A stretch of 64,000 nucleotides of DNA from Lawsonibacter hominis (lineage in GTDB: Bacteria; Bacillota; Clostridia; Oscillospirales; Oscillospiraceae). The translations under genes and the position numbers were made by a program. The notes under the pieces were generated by a model. It was not told where the DNA came from, did not search any database, and saw only the letters and a list, made by a program, of their open reading frames with translations. The DNA lies in the NCBI RefSeq assembly GCF_014287895.1, contig NZ_JACOPP010000001.1, positions 248,001 to 312,000 on the forward strand, in the 5' to 3' direction. Below, piece after piece: positions 35,387-44,433 of the stretch (position 1 is the stretch's first letter; each line of letters opens with the position of its first letter).

Positions 35387-35411
35387 TTGTCCGCCGGTGT
35401 CTCTGAGAACC

Positions 35412-35450
35412 GGAAACAGGGCCCGCTGCAAAGCAGCGGGCCCTGTTTCC
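35412..35450. terminator. Terminator of the thiolase-cupin-SDR operon
   Basis: An 18-bp perfect stem (GGAAACAGGGCCCGCTGC and its complement) with a 3-base loop, 25 bp after the SDR stop. Confidence 0.85.
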
Positions 35451-35489
35451 ATGCTTCTCCGCGCGTCACGCCAACGCGCTCCTTACAAC

Positions 35490-35537
35490 CCAAAACCGGC
35501 CGTGCCGCGTGAAACCACGCGGCACGGCCGGTTTTGG
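35490..35537. terminator. Terminator of the XRE regulator operon
   Basis: A 22-bp perfect stem beginning CCAAAACCGGCCGTG with a 4-base loop, abutting the stop codon of the minus-strand XRE gene. On the minus strand the stem ends in GGTTTTGG. It converges with the hairpin at 35412-35450. Confidence 0.85.
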
Positions 35538-35900
35538 CTACAGGCGCTCCGCCTCAATGGTACAGAGGAAATCCGCCACCGCCTGGAGCTCCCGTTCGCT
35601 CAGCCGCCCGATCCGCCGGATGGTATCGGCCTGGAGCGCCGCGTCGGCGGCCGGCGGATCGGGACGGCGCCCGGTTCGCACCCATTCCGCCGGGCATCCA
35701 TACACATGCTCGATCAAAAGCGCCAGCGGCTCCGAGATGGTCTCCTTTCGTCCGCTGGTCAGCAGGTAAACATAATTGGCGCTGATCCCCAAACTGCGGG
35801 CAAACTCCGCCTGCTTGAGGCCGCAGGTGTCCAGCAGCCACCGGATACGGTGCGCCAGCGTCCAGTACTCGTTATCCGGTAGCATCTTTCCTTCCAGCAT
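35538..35900 (-). CDS. XRE-family (Cro/CI-type HTH) regulator
   Basis: A 115-120-residue protein with an N-terminal HTH (LKQAEFARSLGISANYVYLLTSGRKE, residues about 28-53) and a short helical C-terminus. ATG 35885 sits directly after GGAAGGAAAG; ATG 35900 is the alternative. Both overlap the end of the dCache-LuxR gene, so the two regulators are co-transcribed. SGRKETISEPLALLIE resembles small phage-like repressors. Target unknown. Confidence 0.85.
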   Translation of the reverse strand: MLEGKMLPDNEYWTLAHRIRWLLDTCGLKQAEFARSLGISANYVYLLTSGRKETISEPLALLIEHVYGCPAEWVRTGRRPDPPAADAALQADTIRRIGRLSERELQAVADFLCTIEAERL

Positions 35901-37518
35901 GGGCCTGCTTCGCCTCCTCCATCATCTGGATGTATACCAGAAGCTCTTTTCGGCTGGTCACGTTGAGCTTCATGTAGATGCGGCGGTTATGGGTCTTGAT
36001 GGTATTGATGGACAAGCACAGAATCGCCGCGATCTCCCGCGCCGTGTGTCCTTGCAGATACAGATCAAAGACCGCCCGCTCGGCGGCGGAAAGGGTCTGG
36101 ATATTCTCCACAAAGGTGCGGTAGAGGGCCGACTGTTCCGGCGGAGGGGCATAGGCGGGCACGGCGGTCTCGTCCTGCCGGACGAGAAATTCCAGCAGGT
36201 CGTCGATCTCCGGAATCCTGGTGCGCTGGGCGGTGCGGCCGCCCCCCTCCTTGATCTGCCGGAAGGCCTCCGCCATTGGGCGCAGGTACCGGCGGCTGAG
36301 CACGGCCGCTCCCACGCAGCTGCACACCAGCAGCGCCAGCAGTCCCAGTACCAGCACCCGGTTTTGGTCCGTAAGCCGGGCGGCCAGGGCTTCCCCCGGC
36401 ATCATCAGCGTGAGCATCCACTGCTCTCCGGCATAGACCGAGTCCTTGGGATAGAGCTCCACCGCCCGGTGCAGCCCTGCGTAGGTCCCGGCACCCGGCT
36501 GGTGGTAGGTATGAATCCCGCCCGTGTCCAGCTTTATCTCCAGGGGCTGCTCCGTCATATCCCCGGGGTAGACCGCATAGCTGCCGGCATACAGCGCCCC
36601 TTCCGCGGACAGGCGTCCCTCCTCCACCGGGGAAAGCATGCAGAAAAGGTATTCAAACCGGCTGTTGTCCGGGGCGTAAGACAGCTTGAAGAGCATTTGG
36701 CTCACTTCAAATCCGCACACCCCCATCACCGTACCGTCGGAAGCCGTCAGCGGGAGCGTGCAGAGCATGACGGACTCGCTGCTGCCGGGTAAGATGACGC
36801 TGCGGTTCCAGCGATACAGCCGGGAGACCGGCCGTTCCGGCCGGCTCCGCGCCATCTCAAGGGTCGTTTGATACCAGTCCGCTCCGCTCACGTCGCACTC
36901 CATCCGCCATTGAGGCAGGATGTACATGCCGTTTTCCCGCGCGATGGACATGGGACCGATCATATAGCGCAGATTGGCCGCGGTGTTGCTGACGATATTG
37001 GGCTCCATATTTTTGAGATAGAGCCCCGCCCGCGACTGCTGCGCATCCGGCAGGTCGGGATTCACCGTGGCGTCCAGTACCAGAAAGACGCCGCTGGCCC
37101 GGGTCTTTTCCAGGGCGCCGGTCAGGTGGGGCAGCGTCTCCTCCAACAGGGCGTTCAGCAGCTCCGGCTCCTCCGCCAGCGCCGCGGGTGGCACCTTCTG
37201 GGCCGCCAGCCGCCGTTCCAGGGTCTGGCTCAGGGTCTCCGCCAGGTCCACCCCCCGCACGGAGATATCCCCAAATTCCTGGTAGGCCGCCTGGGCACGG
37301 TAGGACAGCTCCTGCTCCAGCGTCTGCCGGACCTGCTGCTCCCCCGCGTGGAACGCCCCGGTTCCCATCAGCAGGATCAGTACCCCTGTGACGATGGCGG
37401 CGCAGAAGAGCATCAACAGCCCGAACAGGCGCATGCGCATGGAAATGCCGTCCCGTCCCGCGTTGCGGAACGCCCGGAGGTAGAGTCTTCCCGTTTCCAG
37501 CAGTCCACTGCCGGGCAT
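35872..37518 (-). CDS. Membrane-anchored dCache-like sensor with LuxR-type HTH
   Basis: A 548-residue one-component regulator starting at ATG 37518 (MPGSGLLETG) with SD GAGGGGGAG. Helix 1 (about 25-50) and helix 2 (about 400-425) bracket an extracellular sensor of roughly 350 residues. A HAMP-like linker and a C-terminal LuxR/GerE HTH follow (LSAAERAVFDLYLQGHTAREIAAILCLSINTIKTH). No kinase, GGDEF or receiver domain is present, so ligand binding outside must be passed directly to DNA binding at the membrane. It lies 28 bp after an orphan solute-binding lipoprotein, a likely co-sensor. Confidence 0.85.
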   Translation of the reverse strand: MPGSGLLETGRLYLRAFRNAGRDGISMRMRLFGLLMLFCAAIVTGVLILLMGTGAFHAGEQQVRQTLEQELSYRAQAAYQEFGDISVRGVDLAETLSQTLERRLAAQKVPPAALAEEPELLNALLEETLPHLTGALEKTRASGVFLVLDATVNPDLPDAQQSRAGLYLKNMEPNIVSNTAANLRYMIGPMSIARENGMYILPQWRMECDVSGADWYQTTLEMARSRPERPVSRLYRWNRSVILPGSSESVMLCTLPLTASDGTVMGVCGFEVSQMLFKLSYAPDNSRFEYLFCMLSPVEEGRLSAEGALYAGSYAVYPGDMTEQPLEIKLDTGGIHTYHQPGAGTYAGLHRAVELYPKDSVYAGEQWMLTLMMPGEALAARLTDQNRVLVLGLLALLVCSCVGAAVLSRRYLRPMAEAFRQIKEGGGRTAQRTRIPEIDDLLEFLVRQDETAVPAYAPPPEQSALYRTFVENIQTLSAAERAVFDLYLQGHTAREIAAILCLSINTIKTHNRRIYMKLNVTSRKELLVYIQMMEEAKQAHAGRKDATG

Positions 37519-37546
37519 ACCGCGCTCCCCCTCTCTCACGTCTGCC

Positions 37547-38932
37547 TCACCAGGCCGAGCGGAAGGCTTCCAGCCGCTCCGCCGCGGCCTGCCGGTAAGC
37601 CTCCTCCTCTGCCGCTCCGCCTTCCAGCAGGGACAGGTACTCCTGCCGCGCCTCGGACGCCGCGGTCTGGAGCTTCTCCGCATAAGCGCTGCTGACGGCG
37701 TTGAAGGCGTCGAATACCGGGGGCACGTAAAACCGGTACGCCTCGTATACCGTCATGGCGGCACGCAGCAGCTTCTGGATGTTCACGTTCTCGTTGGCGG
37801 CGATCTCCTGTTCCATGCGCTCTTCAAAGGCGGAGCGGGTCACCGGAAGATAGCCGGTGGAGGCTACGAAGCGCATGTTCTGCTCCGGCGCGGTGAACCA
37901 CTTCAGGAAAACGGCCGCCGCCTGTTCCTTCTCTGGGGTGGAGCGGGCTACCACCAGGCCGTTGCCCCGCTGTATGGCGATCTTCTCCCCGCCCTGAAAC
38001 GTGGGGAACGGCAGCACGGTATACTCCACCTGCTCGGTGGTATTGTCGGGATAGGTGATCTCTTCCCCGTAAAAGAGAATGCCCGCGGTGGAGCCGGTGG
38101 AGCAGACGATCTCCCCGGTCTTGGACAGGTCGGAGGAATAGCCGTCATAGATGGCATAGCCGCCCCTCACCGCAGGCTCAAAGACCGCTTCCCATATCCG
38201 GCGGTAGCAGTCGCTGTCCAGCGCCAGGGCCTCCCCCGCGAATAGGGATCCCCCCATCTGTTCCATCCCGACCTGCGCCAGGTTGAACAGGGAGTCCGCG
38301 GTATAAAAGCTCTTGCCGTCCTCCGGCGTGTCCGGGGTCAAGCCGTCGGTCCAGTCGTAATAGGCCGTCGAGGCCGCCGCAATGCCCTCGAAAGTGGAAA
38401 GGCTGTCCAGACCGATCCCCGTAGCCTCGGAAAAGCGGTCGAACAGGGTCTGATTGACAAAGAGCACCTCGGTGGATTTGGCGAAGGGGAAGACATAGAG
38501 CTGTCCGTCGGACAGTCGTCCCTCCTCTACAAAACGGGGCAGGTAGGCGTCCAGCTCCGACTGGGTGAATTGCCCGTCCAGCGGCGCCAGCAGCTCCCGC
38601 TCCTGAAGCAGGGCGGCGGTGGCGGGATAGCAGGTGGCGATATCGGGCATCTCGGGCGCACCCGGGTCTCCGTCGGCGATCATGGTCAGCTTCTCCTGCA
38701 CCGCCGATGAGCCGGAGATGGAGGTGACGCTGAGAATGATGCCCTTCTCCTTCCCCATGGTACCGTTGAATTCGTCTACCAGGGTGTCCATCGTGGCCTG
38801 CATCTGACCGCCAAAATTGTGCCACAGGGTCAACGTCACAGGATGCCTGGGGTTCAGCCCCGTCTCCGCTGTGCAGCCGGAGAGTCCTGCGGCCAGCAGC
38901 GCCGCACAGAAGATCGCCCAAATTCGCTTCAT
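37547..38932 (-). CDS. Extracellular solute-binding lipoprotein (family 1), orphan
   Basis: A 461-residue lipoprotein with lipobox LSGC (MKRIWAIFCAALLAAGLSGCTAE... start). The carbohydrate-type SBP fold shows VTLTLWHNFGGQMQATMDTLVDEFN, PDIATCYPATA, YVFPFAKSTEVLFVNQTLF and GNGLVVARSTPEKEQAA. Family members capture sugars, glycerol-phosphate or phosphonates for ABC import, but no permease or ATPase gene is adjacent. It is followed by the dCache-LuxR sensor gene, so it may present ligand to that receptor. SD GGGGAGG. Confidence 0.88.
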   Translation of the reverse strand: MKRIWAIFCAALLAAGLSGCTAETGLNPRHPVTLTLWHNFGGQMQATMDTLVDEFNGTMGKEKGIILSVTSISGSSAVQEKLTMIADGDPGAPEMPDIATCYPATAALLQERELLAPLDGQFTQSELDAYLPRFVEEGRLSDGQLYVFPFAKSTEVLFVNQTLFDRFSEATGIGLDSLSTFEGIAAASTAYYDWTDGLTPDTPEDGKSFYTADSLFNLAQVGMEQMGGSLFAGEALALDSDCYRRIWEAVFEPAVRGGYAIYDGYSSDLSKTGEIVCSTGSTAGILFYGEEITYPDNTTEQVEYTVLPFPTFQGGEKIAIQRGNGLVVARSTPEKEQAAAVFLKWFTAPEQNMRFVASTGYLPVTRSAFEERMEQEIAANENVNIQKLLRAAMTVYEAYRFYVPPVFDAFNAVSSAYAEKLQTAASEARQEYLSLLEGGAAEEEAYRQAAAERLEAFRSAW

Positions 38933-38947
38933 ACCCGACCTCCCCTA

Positions 38948-38990
38948 AAAATCACCCGGAAAATCGTCCCGCCGGGCGGCAAAATCACCC
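38948..38990. repeat. Direct repeat AAAATCACCC, 33-bp spacing
   Basis: AAAATCACCC occurs at 38948-38957 and 38981-38990, upstream of the SBP gene. The distal copy extends into a near-palindrome (AATCACCCTAGGGATGATT). Three-helical-turn spacing suits a dimeric regulator; the linked LuxR protein is the candidate. Confidence 0.45.
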
Positions 38991-39141
38991 TAGGGATGAT
39001 TACAAACCGTCTCCCATCCTGTACAATCAAATACAGGGATCCCGGACACTCCGCTCTTCGTGTCGGTCCTATTGTACTATCTACATCTAACTAAGTCAAA
39101 TGTTTTACCGTTTTTTTACCGAACTTCAGGAGGTGAAACGA

Positions 39142-39291
39142 ATGGAACCGGACCGTGTGCGGCGCGAACGGCTGGAGGAGCTCACCCGGGCGATCCGGCA
39201 GCTGGACCCGGAGGAGCTGCGCCGGCTGCGGGATTTTGTGGCCGGGCTGGAGGCGGCCCGGCGGAAGGAGGCGGAGGATGACGGCTACTAG
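39142..39291 (+). CDS. Small charged helical protein
   Basis: A 49-residue protein (MEPDRVRRERLEELTRAIRQ... DDGY) rich in Arg, Glu and Leu, predicted as one amphipathic helix pair. SD CAGGAGGTG directly upstream supports translation. It overlaps the next start. No known family; it may be a regulator or partner of the zinc-ribbon protein. Confidence 0.6.
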   Translation: MEPDRVRRERLEELTRAIRQLDPEELRRLRDFVAGLEAARRKEAEDDGY

Positions 39292-39583
39292 CGCCCCCCC
39301 GCGCGCCTGCTCCATCTGCGGCTGGAGCTGTCCGGACCTGTCTCCGGCGGAAGCCCGTCTGCGCTTCAACCGCTGCTCCCGCTGCGGCGCCTGGGTGTGC
39401 GACGCCCACTTCAACGAGAACCGGGGCCTGTGTGTGCGCTGCGCCCCGCGTATCTGCCGCCACTGCGGCCGTCCCGTCCTCCCAGGCAGTCAATTTTGTA
39501 CTGTATGCGGCGCACCTCAATTTGAACCGCAGCACCACAGCGGCCCAAACCGCACGGCTGACCCCACTCAAGCGGATCTGTGA
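39278..39583 (+). CDS. Zinc-ribbon protein
   Basis: A 101-residue protein whose ATG overlaps the end of the preceding small gene. Cys pairs CSIC, CSRC, CVRC/CRHC and CTVC give two or more zinc knuckles (a B-box/FYVE-like GAWVCDAHFNENRGLC segment and a C-terminal CRHCGRPVLPGSQFCTVCG ribbon). SD AAGGAGGCGGAGG. The function is not evident; it may be a protein-interaction scaffold. Confidence 0.7.
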   Translation: MTATSAPPRACSICGWSCPDLSPAEARLRFNRCSRCGAWVCDAHFNENRGLCVRCAPRICRHCGRPVLPGSQFCTVCGAPQFEPQHHSGPNRTADPTQADL

Positions 39584-39596
39584 AAGGAGCACCCTC

Positions 39597-40880
39597 ATGA
39601 AAAAGCGAATGATCTCTCTGCTGCCGGCACTTGCGCTCTTCCTTTCCCTGCTGCCCTGTACGGCGCTGGCGTCCGAGCCGGTCGCCCTGAACGTCACGGT
39701 ACGCGACTTCAACGAGGACGGCGTACTTTTTGAAGGGACGATCGACTCCAGCTCCGGTCTGGTCCAGACGACCCTGGGCGCGGACAAAAAGCCTGTGTAC
39801 GAGCTGTCTCTGTGGCAGTCGCTCTACGGCGAAAGCGTCACCCAAAGCGCCCTCAACGCGTTTTTCAACGATACCCCCGGCGTAAACCAGTCCACCCCCA
39901 AAACCCTTACCATGAAGCCGGACGGGGAAGGCTATTGGGTCATCGACTCCTCCCTGACCGCCGACGGCGCTCCATCCGACGGGTTTTTCCCCATTGACGG
40001 CGCGCTCTTCGGCAACCAGGGCAACGAACACAACTATCACTTCTCCGTAGAGATCCACACCCGCTTCAAATATGTCTCCGGCGCGCGCTTTACGTTCCAT
40101 GGCGACGATGATGTGTGGGTGTTCTTTAACGACCAGCTGGTGATCGACCTGGGCGGCGTCCACAGCGCCGAGAGCGCCGAGATCGCGCTGGACGAACTGG
40201 CGGGAACGCTGGGCATCCGGCCCGGCGATGTGGTGGACTTCGATATGTTTTACATGGAGCGCCACCAGACCGGCTCCAACCTCTACCTGCGGACCAACTT
40301 CGAATTTCTGAACCTGGACGCCTCCCAGTGGGCGCTGGCGGAGCTGGCGCAGGCCGACGCGCTGGGCCTCATCCCCGACGTGCTGCGGGGCGCGGATCTG
40401 ACCGCTCCCATCACCCGGGCGGAATTTGCCGCCGTGGCGGTAAAGACCTACGAGGCCCTCTCCGGCGAGGCCGCCAGCCTCCCCGCCGTCAGCCCCTTCA
40501 GCGACTGCAGCGATCCGGAAGTGCTGAAAGCCTACCAGCTGGGCATCACCACCGGTACCGGGGACGGCACCACCTTCTCCCCCCGCGTGCTGCTCAACCG
40601 GGAACAGGCGGCCGCCATGCTGACCCGGGTATACCGCGTCTTCTCCGGCAGCGAAGCGCCGGCCTATTCCATGCCGGAGCGCTTCTCCGACGACGCGCAG
40701 ATCTCGAGCTGGGCCTATGACTCGGTCTATTTTATGGCGGCCCACGGCATCCTCCAGGGAAGCTCCGGCAAATTCATGCCGCGGGCCGTCACCAGCGCCG
40801 AGGCGGCGGTGGGCTACGCCCAGGCCACACGGGAGCAGGCGCTGCTCATCGCGGTGCGCATGGTGGAGCAGCTGGGGTAA
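39597..40880 (+). CDS. Secreted fibro-slime domain protein with SLH repeats
   Basis: A 427-residue exported protein: a signal peptide (MKKRMISLLPALALFLSLL...ALA) is followed by a fibro-slime domain (about 30-240). FNDTPGVN, FFPIDGALFG, HNYHFSVEIHTRFKY and FTFHGDDDVWVFFNDQLV...DLGGVH match that PA14-like Ca/carbohydrate-binding fold. Three degenerate SLH repeats follow (about 245-427: ADALGLIPDVLRG, AYQLGITTGTGDGTF..., AAHGILQGSSGKFMP), which bind pyruvylated wall polymer. It is therefore an anchored surface adhesin-type protein. SD AAAGGAGC. Confidence 0.88.
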   Translation: MKKRMISLLPALALFLSLLPCTALASEPVALNVTVRDFNEDGVLFEGTIDSSSGLVQTTLGADKKPVYELSLWQSLYGESVTQSALNAFFNDTPGVNQSTPKTLTMKPDGEGYWVIDSSLTADGAPSDGFFPIDGALFGNQGNEHNYHFSVEIHTRFKYVSGARFTFHGDDDVWVFFNDQLVIDLGGVHSAESAEIALDELAGTLGIRPGDVVDFDMFYMERHQTGSNLYLRTNFEFLNLDASQWALAELAQADALGLIPDVLRGADLTAPITRAEFAAVAVKTYEALSGEAASLPAVSPFSDCSDPEVLKAYQLGITTGTGDGTTFSPRVLLNREQAAAMLTRVYRVFSGSEAPAYSMPERFSDDAQISSWAYDSVYFMAAHGILQGSSGKFMPRAVTSAEAAVGYAQATREQALLIAVRMVEQLG

Positions 40881-40954
40881 CGCATTGGCTGGGACCGCCA
40901 GAGGCGGACGCCCGGCGGCAGGCACTTCAATTCTGAACAGGAGGGGAACCTAAT

Positions 40955-41362
40955 ATGGCATTCTTCGACAAACTGGGCGATCTTGCCAAAAACATTGGGG
41001 ACAAGACCACCGACGCTATCGAGACCGGTAAGCTCAACAGCAAAATCGGCAGCGAAACGGCCGCCGCCGCGGCACAGCTGCAAAAGGTAGGCGAGTTTTA
41101 CTATGCCAAATTCGCCGCCGGGGAGCAAGTATCCCCTGAGGCGCTGGAATTCTGTCAGGCCGCCGCCGCCCACTATGCCGCCGCCGAAAAGGCACAGGCG
41201 GAGATCGACCGCATCCGCGCGGAGAACGACGCGGCCCGAGCGGCCTCTTCCGCTGTGGCGGCTCCCCCACGCTCCGCCGCCGGCCCGGCCTGTACGAGCT
41301 GCGGCGCCGTCAACGCCCCTGGCACCCGCTTCTGCGGCTCCTGCGGAGCAAAGCTGCGTTAG
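40955..41362 (+). CDS. Zinc-ribbon protein with N-terminal helical region
   Basis: A 135-residue protein: an Ala-rich helical/coiled part (FDKLGDLAKNIGDKTTDAIETGKLN) and a C-terminal zinc ribbon (CTSCGAVNAPGTRFCGSCGAKL). SD AGGAGGGG. Part of the zinc-ribbon set around the fibro-slime gene. The helix-plus-ribbon form is common in clostridial genomes with no proven role. Confidence 0.75.
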   Translation: MAFFDKLGDLAKNIGDKTTDAIETGKLNSKIGSETAAAAAQLQKVGEFYYAKFAAGEQVSPEALEFCQAAAAHYAAAEKAQAEIDRIRAENDAARAASSAVAAPPRSAAGPACTSCGAVNAPGTRFCGSCGAKLR

Positions 41363-41378
41363 AAAGGAGCGTCACGTC

Positions 41379-42080
41379 ATGAGTTTTTTGGGACGCGAGA
41401 TCCAGCGCGGCATCAGCCGCGGGATCGGCCGCGGCATCGGCCAGGCCCTTGGAAACGCCGTGGAGCAAGCCGTCGCCCCCGCTGCCAACCAGGTGGCCCG
41501 GCAGACGGTGGCTCCGGCGGCGAATCAAGCCGCCCAGAGCATCAACCAGACGGTCCAGGAGCTGGACCTGGCTGCAGCCCGGGCGCAGCAGGTCCAGGAC
41601 CCGCCTGCCGCCGGGCGGGAGACGTCCGCCCCCGCAGCCCCGCCGGGCAGTTCCCTGGGCAGTCTGTTCGCCAACCTGCAGGGGGCGGTCCAGAGCGCCG
41701 CCAATGAGGCGGCCAAAAACTGGAAGCTCTGCCCCGCCTGCGGAGAACCCGCCGGAGCGGACAAGACCTTCTGTCCTTCCTGCGGGGCGCTCCTGCCTGA
41801 GCAGACGGCAGCCGAACGCGCGCGCTGCCCCGCCTGCGGACTGCAAAATGATGTGGGCACCAAGTTCTGCGCCGGGTGCGGCGCCAAACTGCCGGAGCCG
41901 GGCCCTGCGGAGTCCTCCCGCTGCCCCGCGTGCGGAGAATCCGCGGACGCCGACGCCAAATTTTGCCCCAACTGCGGAGAACGCCTGAACACCGCTGTCC
42001 CACGCTGCTGTGCCAGCTGTGGGGAAATGCTCCCCGCCAGGGTACGCTTTTGTCCCTCCTGCGGGACTCAGGCTGGCTGA
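41379..42080 (+). CDS. Multi-zinc-ribbon protein
   Basis: A 233-residue protein. The N-terminus is Gly/Arg-rich (REIQRGISRGIGRGIGQALG), then a repeated Ala/Gln/Val segment (VAPAANQVARQT duplicated as VAPAANQAAQS). At least four double-Cys zinc ribbons follow: CPAC..CPSC, CPAC..CAGC, CPAC..CPNC, CASC..CPSC. SD GAAAGGAGC, 16 bp after the previous gene. It probably binds a partner or membrane surface; no enzyme domain is visible. Confidence 0.75.
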   Translation: MSFLGREIQRGISRGIGRGIGQALGNAVEQAVAPAANQVARQTVAPAANQAAQSINQTVQELDLAAARAQQVQDPPAAGRETSAPAAPPGSSLGSLFANLQGAVQSAANEAAKNWKLCPACGEPAGADKTFCPSCGALLPEQTAAERARCPACGLQNDVGTKFCAGCGAKLPEPGPAESSRCPACGESADADAKFCPNCGERLNTAVPRCCASCGEMLPARVRFCPSCGTQAG

Positions 42081-42094
42081 TCCCGAATACCGAA

Positions 42095-42124
42095 CAGCGG
42101 CCCGTCCTTTTGGACGGGCCGCTG
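42095..42124. terminator. Bidirectional terminator between zinc-ribbon gene and ftsZ
   Basis: CAGCGGCCCGTCC and GGACGGGCCGCTG form a 13-bp stem with a TTTT loop in the convergent gap. Confidence 0.9.
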
Positions 42125-42135
42125 AGCTTGTCTCT

Positions 42136-43251
<1,116 letters not shown>

Positions 43252-43304
43252 AACTGCTCCTCCTATGTAAAACGAATTCGTTGTCTCTCTCTGCAAAAAA
43301 CGAC

Positions 43305-43691
43305 CTATTTTGTGCCGTCCTCCGGCTCCAAAACTATATCTTGTCCTATTTTATCTCTCTTTTGCCTGGAGGTCAATAGTTCCCGGCGTATTTCCGCAAA
43401 GTTTTGGAACATACGGGTGCCGAACACCACCACTGCCGCCAGGTACAGGGGAATTCCCAATTTCTGGCCCAGCCAGGTCAGGAAGGCGGCGATGGCCGTG
43501 TTGCCCACCGTGCCGGACAAAAACACGTCCAGCTTGAATTCGCCTTTAATGCGGGCGCGGAAGCCGCCCAGGGCGGAATCCAGCGCCGCCAGCAGTCCGG
43601 CGGCCACGTACAGGGAATATTGGCTGGGGATGGCCCAGGGAAACAGCACCCCGGCCACCAGCCCCACCAGCAGTCCGATCAGCTCGGGCAT
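43305..43691 (-). CDS. sbp: Small basic protein Sbp (DUF1290)
   Basis: A 128-residue membrane protein with three or four helices (LIGLLVGLVAGVLFPWAIP, YVAAGLLAALDSALGG...). The DUF1290 core GFRARIKGEFKLDVFLSGTVGN is present. Such proteins lie upstream of ftsZ in Firmicutes; their role in division is not settled. The C-terminus is a charged tail. Confidence 0.9.
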   Translation of the reverse strand: MPELIGLLVGLVAGVLFPWAIPSQYSLYVAAGLLAALDSALGGFRARIKGEFKLDVFLSGTVGNTAIAAFLTWLGQKLGIPLYLAAVVVFGTRMFQNFAEIRRELLTSRQKRDKIGQDIVLEPEDGTK

Positions 43692-43692
43692 G

Positions 43693-44433
43693 TCATTCCC
43701 CCCTCTCCTCCGGCTCCTGCGCGGTCCGGGCGTATTGATATTCGACGGTTCCGTTATACTTGGGGATCAGCAGCAACTCGCCGGCGGTCACCTTCACGGT
43801 GATCCCCCACTGGCTCAGGATGTCCACAACGCCGTTGCGCATGGTCAGTGCATTGTAAAGGGTGTTTGCATCCCCGATGGCCATGATGACATAGGGCGCG
43901 GCGTAGCGCCTGCCGTTGACCGTCACCACCGCGCCGGTACAGCGGATCTCGCTGGTGGCCAGGATACGCTCCCCGTTGAGGGAAATGGCCTCCGCCCCGG
44001 CGGAGCGCAGCTCGTTGATGACCGACAGCAGGTCGCTGTCATGGATGAGGTAGTCGGCCTCGTCCCCGGTGACGTTGGCGGAGGAGGAATCCTCCAGGAC
44101 CACCGCCACCCCCGGCCCCTCCAGGTCGGTGAGCCCCGCGGTGATGGACAGCTGCTCCAGCTCGTGGACCAGCGCCGCGCTGCCGCCGCCGGCGGCGGCC
44201 TCCTCCCGGTAAACGCCCAGTTCATGCTGGGCCTGGGCCAGCTGTTGTTCCAGACCGTCCTGCTTGTCCAGGGCCTCGTTATAGAGGTTTTGCAGGGTCT
44301 CCAGACGGCTGGCGTTGGTAGCGTCGGCGGCGGAATTGAGTTTTACCGAGCGCAGCTGGGCGGCCAGCAGGAAGCCCACCACCGCGCATACTACCACCAC
44401 AGCCAGCTCGCCCTTGTTTTTCAGCTTCTTCAT
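43693..44433 (-). CDS. DUF881 division-cluster protein (YlxW/YlxX-like)
   Basis: A 246-residue protein: one N-terminal membrane helix, a coiled coil (about 40-80, EALDKQDGLEQQLAQAQHELG) and an extracytoplasmic DUF881 domain (LEGPGVAVVLEDSS ... VNGRRYAAPYVIMAIGD). The ATG at 44433 overlaps the ftsQ stop by ATGA. Conserved next to sbp and ftsZ in Firmicutes, probably linked to divisome assembly. Confidence 0.9.
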   Translation of the reverse strand: MKKLKNKGELAVVVVCAVVGFLLAAQLRSVKLNSAADATNASRLETLQNLYNEALDKQDGLEQQLAQAQHELGVYREEAAAGGGSAALVHELEQLSITAGLTDLEGPGVAVVLEDSSSANVTGDEADYLIHDSDLLSVINELRSAGAEAISLNGERILATSEIRCTGAVVTVNGRRYAAPYVIMAIGDANTLYNALTMRNGVVDILSQWGITVKVTAGELLLIPKYNGTVEYQYARTAQEPEERGE

